From assembly GCA_021738725.1 (NCBI GenBank), contig JAIPBE010000036.1, forward strand, positions 1 through 36,179: a stretch of DNA of 36,179 bases. Direction: 5' to 3'. Under the pieces are notes generated by a model, which ran no database searches, was not told where the DNA came from, and saw only the letters and a program-made list of their open reading frames with translations. Positions 34,184-36,179 of the stretch are shown in pieces. Position numbers and translations under genes: made by a program. Origin of the DNA: Saprospiraceae bacterium (GTDB lineage: Bacteria > Bacteroidota > Bacteroidia > Chitinophagales > Saprospiraceae). How positions within the stretch are numbered: the stretch's first letter is position 1; the number at the start of each line of letters is the position of its first letter.

Positions 34184-34642
34184 ATGCGGCACCCTCTTCG
34201 TTGGATCGCTTTCTGGACATATGTCCTCGCCCTGTTTCTTCCGGTTTTTATCGGCAGTGACCTGAAAGGATACCACGTCATCCTCATCGGCGTCATCGCA
34301 TTCGTAGACCTGCAGTGGATACTGGGATTGCCCTGGCTCGCTAATTTGGGATTCATCCTTGCCTTTCGACAACATGGCGGATTGCCGCGGACCATCGTTA
34401 TCCTGGTCTCCCTGGCCATGGCATCCCTGGTGTGGGGTATTCATTTCCTGCCACAGGAAGGGACAGAAGAGCTGATTGGCGTTTCTCCGGATTGGGGATT
34501 ACGCATCTGGTATGCGGCTTTTGTCATCCTGGCACTGGATGCTATCCTGGGCGGAAAAGCAGGAATCCCCCGGCGTTCTACACAGCGTCAAAAAAAGAAA
34601 GACAAACAAGAGGCACCACGGGAAGAAGTTCTGGAATCCTGA
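34184..34642 (+). CDS. Membrane protein of unknown function
   Basis: This 152-aa protein has about four hydrophobic segments (near residues 7-22, 29-49, 66-86 and 105-121) and a strongly basic C-terminal tail (about 122-148). I do not recognise the family. It lies after the moaC-mog fusion with a 117-bp gap and its own possible -7 element, so it may not belong to the operon. Confidence 0.75.
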   Translation: MRHPLRWIAFWTYVLALFLPVFIGSDLKGYHVILIGVIAFVDLQWILGLPWLANLGFILAFRQHGGLPRTIVILVSLAMASLVWGIHFLPQEGTEELIGVSPDWGLRIWYAAFVILALDAILGGKAGIPRRSTQRQKKKDKQEAPREEVLES

Positions 34643-34729
34643 TCTTTCTTCAGAACCCTGATTAACCTTTCGGATCGGATCTCGTCCAAGAACTGAACGA
34701 ATATCCCTTCCTGACCATCCAACAACATC

Positions 34730-35908
34730 ATGATGAGGCTGAAATCAAAATTGGCTTATGTGTGTATGATCTGTTTGTCTGGCATGATGTCTTGTGCCAA
34801 GGAGAAAGCTCCGGACCAGGATCAGGTAGATGATCAGGTACTGGCCAACTCCCTTTTATTGCCCACGAACCCATTCATATATGCGGCTCCATCTTTGCCC
34901 AACTATTTGATGGTACCACCGATTAATGCGCAGGATAATACACCGGCCAATAATACCATAACTGATTGGGGAGCCACTCTGGGTCGAGTCCTCTTTTATG
35001 ATACCCAGTTGTCGATCAACCATTCCATTTCCTGCTCATCCTGCCACAAGCAGGAATCCAGTTTTTCTGATGATCGGGTCCTTTCGGAAGGATTTGAAGG
35101 AGGGAAGACGGGTCGTCACAGTATGTCTCTTGTCCAGGCAGGCTATTATCAGAATAGACATTTTTTCTGGGATGAACGCGCGGCCACTCTGGAGGATCAG
35201 GTGCTGATGCCCATTCAGGATGGGGTGGAAATGGGGATGAACCTGGATACGCTGGTAGCTCGATTGTCATCCACAGACTATTATCCTATTCTCTTCAAAC
35301 GAGCGTACGGAGATGCAGACATTACTGCTAGTCGCATTTCACGAAGTCTGTCACAATTTGTCCGTTCGATCATATCCTACCAAAGTAAATACGATGAGGG
35401 GCGATCGGCTTTTCCGGCAGTATTCAATGGGCAGGGGAATACCCCATTTGCCAACTTTACCGCCGAAGAAAACCTGGGCAAACAGATCTTTTTCACACCA
35501 TCACCGGACGGTGCCGGATGTGCTGCCTGTCACGGAACGGATAATTTTGTCGCACCTGGTCCGCGGAATAATGGATTGGATTCTGATCCGACAGATCTGG
35601 GAGTTGGTGGGTTTACAGGGATTTCCGCTTTGGAGGCAAAATTCAAAGTGCCGAGCTTGCGAAATATTGCCTTGACTGCACCTTATATGCATGATGGGCG
35701 CTTTGCCACGTTGGAAAAGGTGATCGGCCATTATTCCGAAGGAATTCAAAGTCACCCGGCACTTGACCCTCCACTAGTCCGTCCGAATGGACTGCCCAAT
35801 TTTTTTAACTTCAGTCAGGAACAACGAAATGGTTTGATCGCATTCTTGAAAACGCTGACCGACGACACTATTGGAAGTGAAGAAAAATGGTCAGATCCAT
35901 TTAAGTGA
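34730..35908 (+). CDS. Di-haem cytochrome c peroxidase / MauG-family protein
   Basis: This 392-aa exported protein has two haem c attachment motifs, CSSCH (102-106) and CAACH (264-268), the spacing of bacterial di-haem cytochrome c peroxidases. FWDERAATLEDQ (146-157) and MHDGRFATLEKVIGHYSEG (near the end) are conserved family segments. The N terminus is hydrophobic and ends near MMSC (cysteine at about 22), which may be a weak lipobox. It probably acts in the periplasm, reducing peroxide or oxidising a partner protein. Confidence 0.95.
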   Translation: MMRLKSKLAYVCMICLSGMMSCAKEKAPDQDQVDDQVLANSLLLPTNPFIYAAPSLPNYLMVPPINAQDNTPANNTITDWGATLGRVLFYDTQLSINHSISCSSCHKQESSFSDDRVLSEGFEGGKTGRHSMSLVQAGYYQNRHFFWDERAATLEDQVLMPIQDGVEMGMNLDTLVARLSSTDYYPILFKRAYGDADITASRISRSLSQFVRSIISYQSKYDEGRSAFPAVFNGQGNTPFANFTAEENLGKQIFFTPSPDGAGCAACHGTDNFVAPGPRNNGLDSDPTDLGVGGFTGISALEAKFKVPSLRNIALTAPYMHDGRFATLEKVIGHYSEGIQSHPALDPPLVRPNGLPNFFNFSQEQRNGLIAFLKTLTDDTIGSEEKWSDPFK

Positions 35909-36037
35909 AAATACCAAATTCCAAATGACAAAACACAAATAAATTCGAATGATCAAATTCCAATGACCGAAACGGATTTTGTTTTGAACATTACATATTG
36001 GAATTTTGAATTTATTTGATTTTTGGGATTTGGTGCT
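35909..36037. repeat. Degenerate inverted repeat with heptad periodicity
   Basis: The left arm has consecutive units TACCAAA (35912), TTCCAAA (35919), TGACAAA (35926) and ACACAAA (35933), then AAATTCG and AAATTCC. The right arm (about 35976-36037) is its imperfect reverse complement; features include TTGGAATTTTGAATTTATTTG and GGGATTTGGTGC. The whole starts immediately after the peroxidase stop codon, so it may fold at the end of that transcript. Confidence 0.6.
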
Positions 36038-36179
36038 TCTCTTTCCTGACTTCCGCAAAAAATTTGAGCTAATTTTATAATCAATTGAATATTAATCATT
36101 TGCAATTTTTTTATTCCCCAATTGGGTGTCCCAGAAGCAAAAAAAGTCTGATTTCAGGACATGTGCGTCCGGAATAAAC
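36038..36179. other. Terminal gene-free stretch
   Basis: No gene or clear signal was seen in this AT-rich end of the window. It may be the upstream region of a gene beyond the boundary. Confidence 0.4.

Overview
The window comes from a Bacteroidota chromosome of roughly even base composition, most likely a Saprospira/Lewinella-like or related marine lineage (the lineage is inferred). Evidence for the phylum: a secreted M1 peptidase ends in a type IX secretion sorting domain; several genes carry the TAnnTTTG -7 promoter element in place of sigma70 boxes; and there is a cysteate-synthase-like plus alpha-oxoamine synthase pair of the type that makes sulfonolipids. No phage, insertion sequence, CRISPR array, tRNA or rRNA gene was recognised.

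Layout. 1-481: gene-free, with several different 7- and 8-bp tandem repeats. 426-2945 (minus): a BlaR1-like M56 peptidase and a BlaI-like repressor, with two matching palindromic operators over a Bacteroidota-type promoter. 3205-6379: rpsT (minus) divergent from sucA (plus). 6457-9328 (minus): glutathione peroxidase, a HAD phosphatase, a small membrane protein and a ClC exchanger. 9472-14157: a lipoprotein, an exported ArsC/LMW-phosphatase-like protein, an AraC-type regulator and an M61 peptidase. 14350-20685 (minus): an ABC exporter, a FadL-type porin, a Spy-like lipoprotein and the M1 peptidase. 20944-23339 (plus): the putative sulfonolipid pair. 23485-27559 (minus): a TlpA-like lipoprotein, an esterase and a divergent GH127-like protein. 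27724-28110: a DUF302 protein.

28282-34642 (plus) is a compact molybdenum-cofactor locus: moaA, an unknown 208-aa protein, moeA, a short ModE-like regulator, a TauE/SafE transporter, moaD, moaE, a moaC-mog fusion and a membrane protein. Several joints overlap or nearly touch. Together the genes cover GTP to cyclic pyranopterin (MoaA, MoaC), sulfur insertion (MoaD, MoaE), adenylylation (Mog domain) and molybdate insertion (MoeA). mobA, moeB, modABC and any molybdoenzyme are absent from the window. The window ends with a di-haem cytochrome c peroxidase and a degenerate heptad/inverted-repeat element.

The observations most worth following are the putative cysteate synthase/acyltransferase operon, the BlaI operator-promoter architecture, the sulfite-exporter-type transporter embedded in the cofactor operon, the exported ArsC-like protein with a complete redox cysteine set, the GH127-like protein lacking the family's metal cysteines, and the heptad repeats at both ends of the window.
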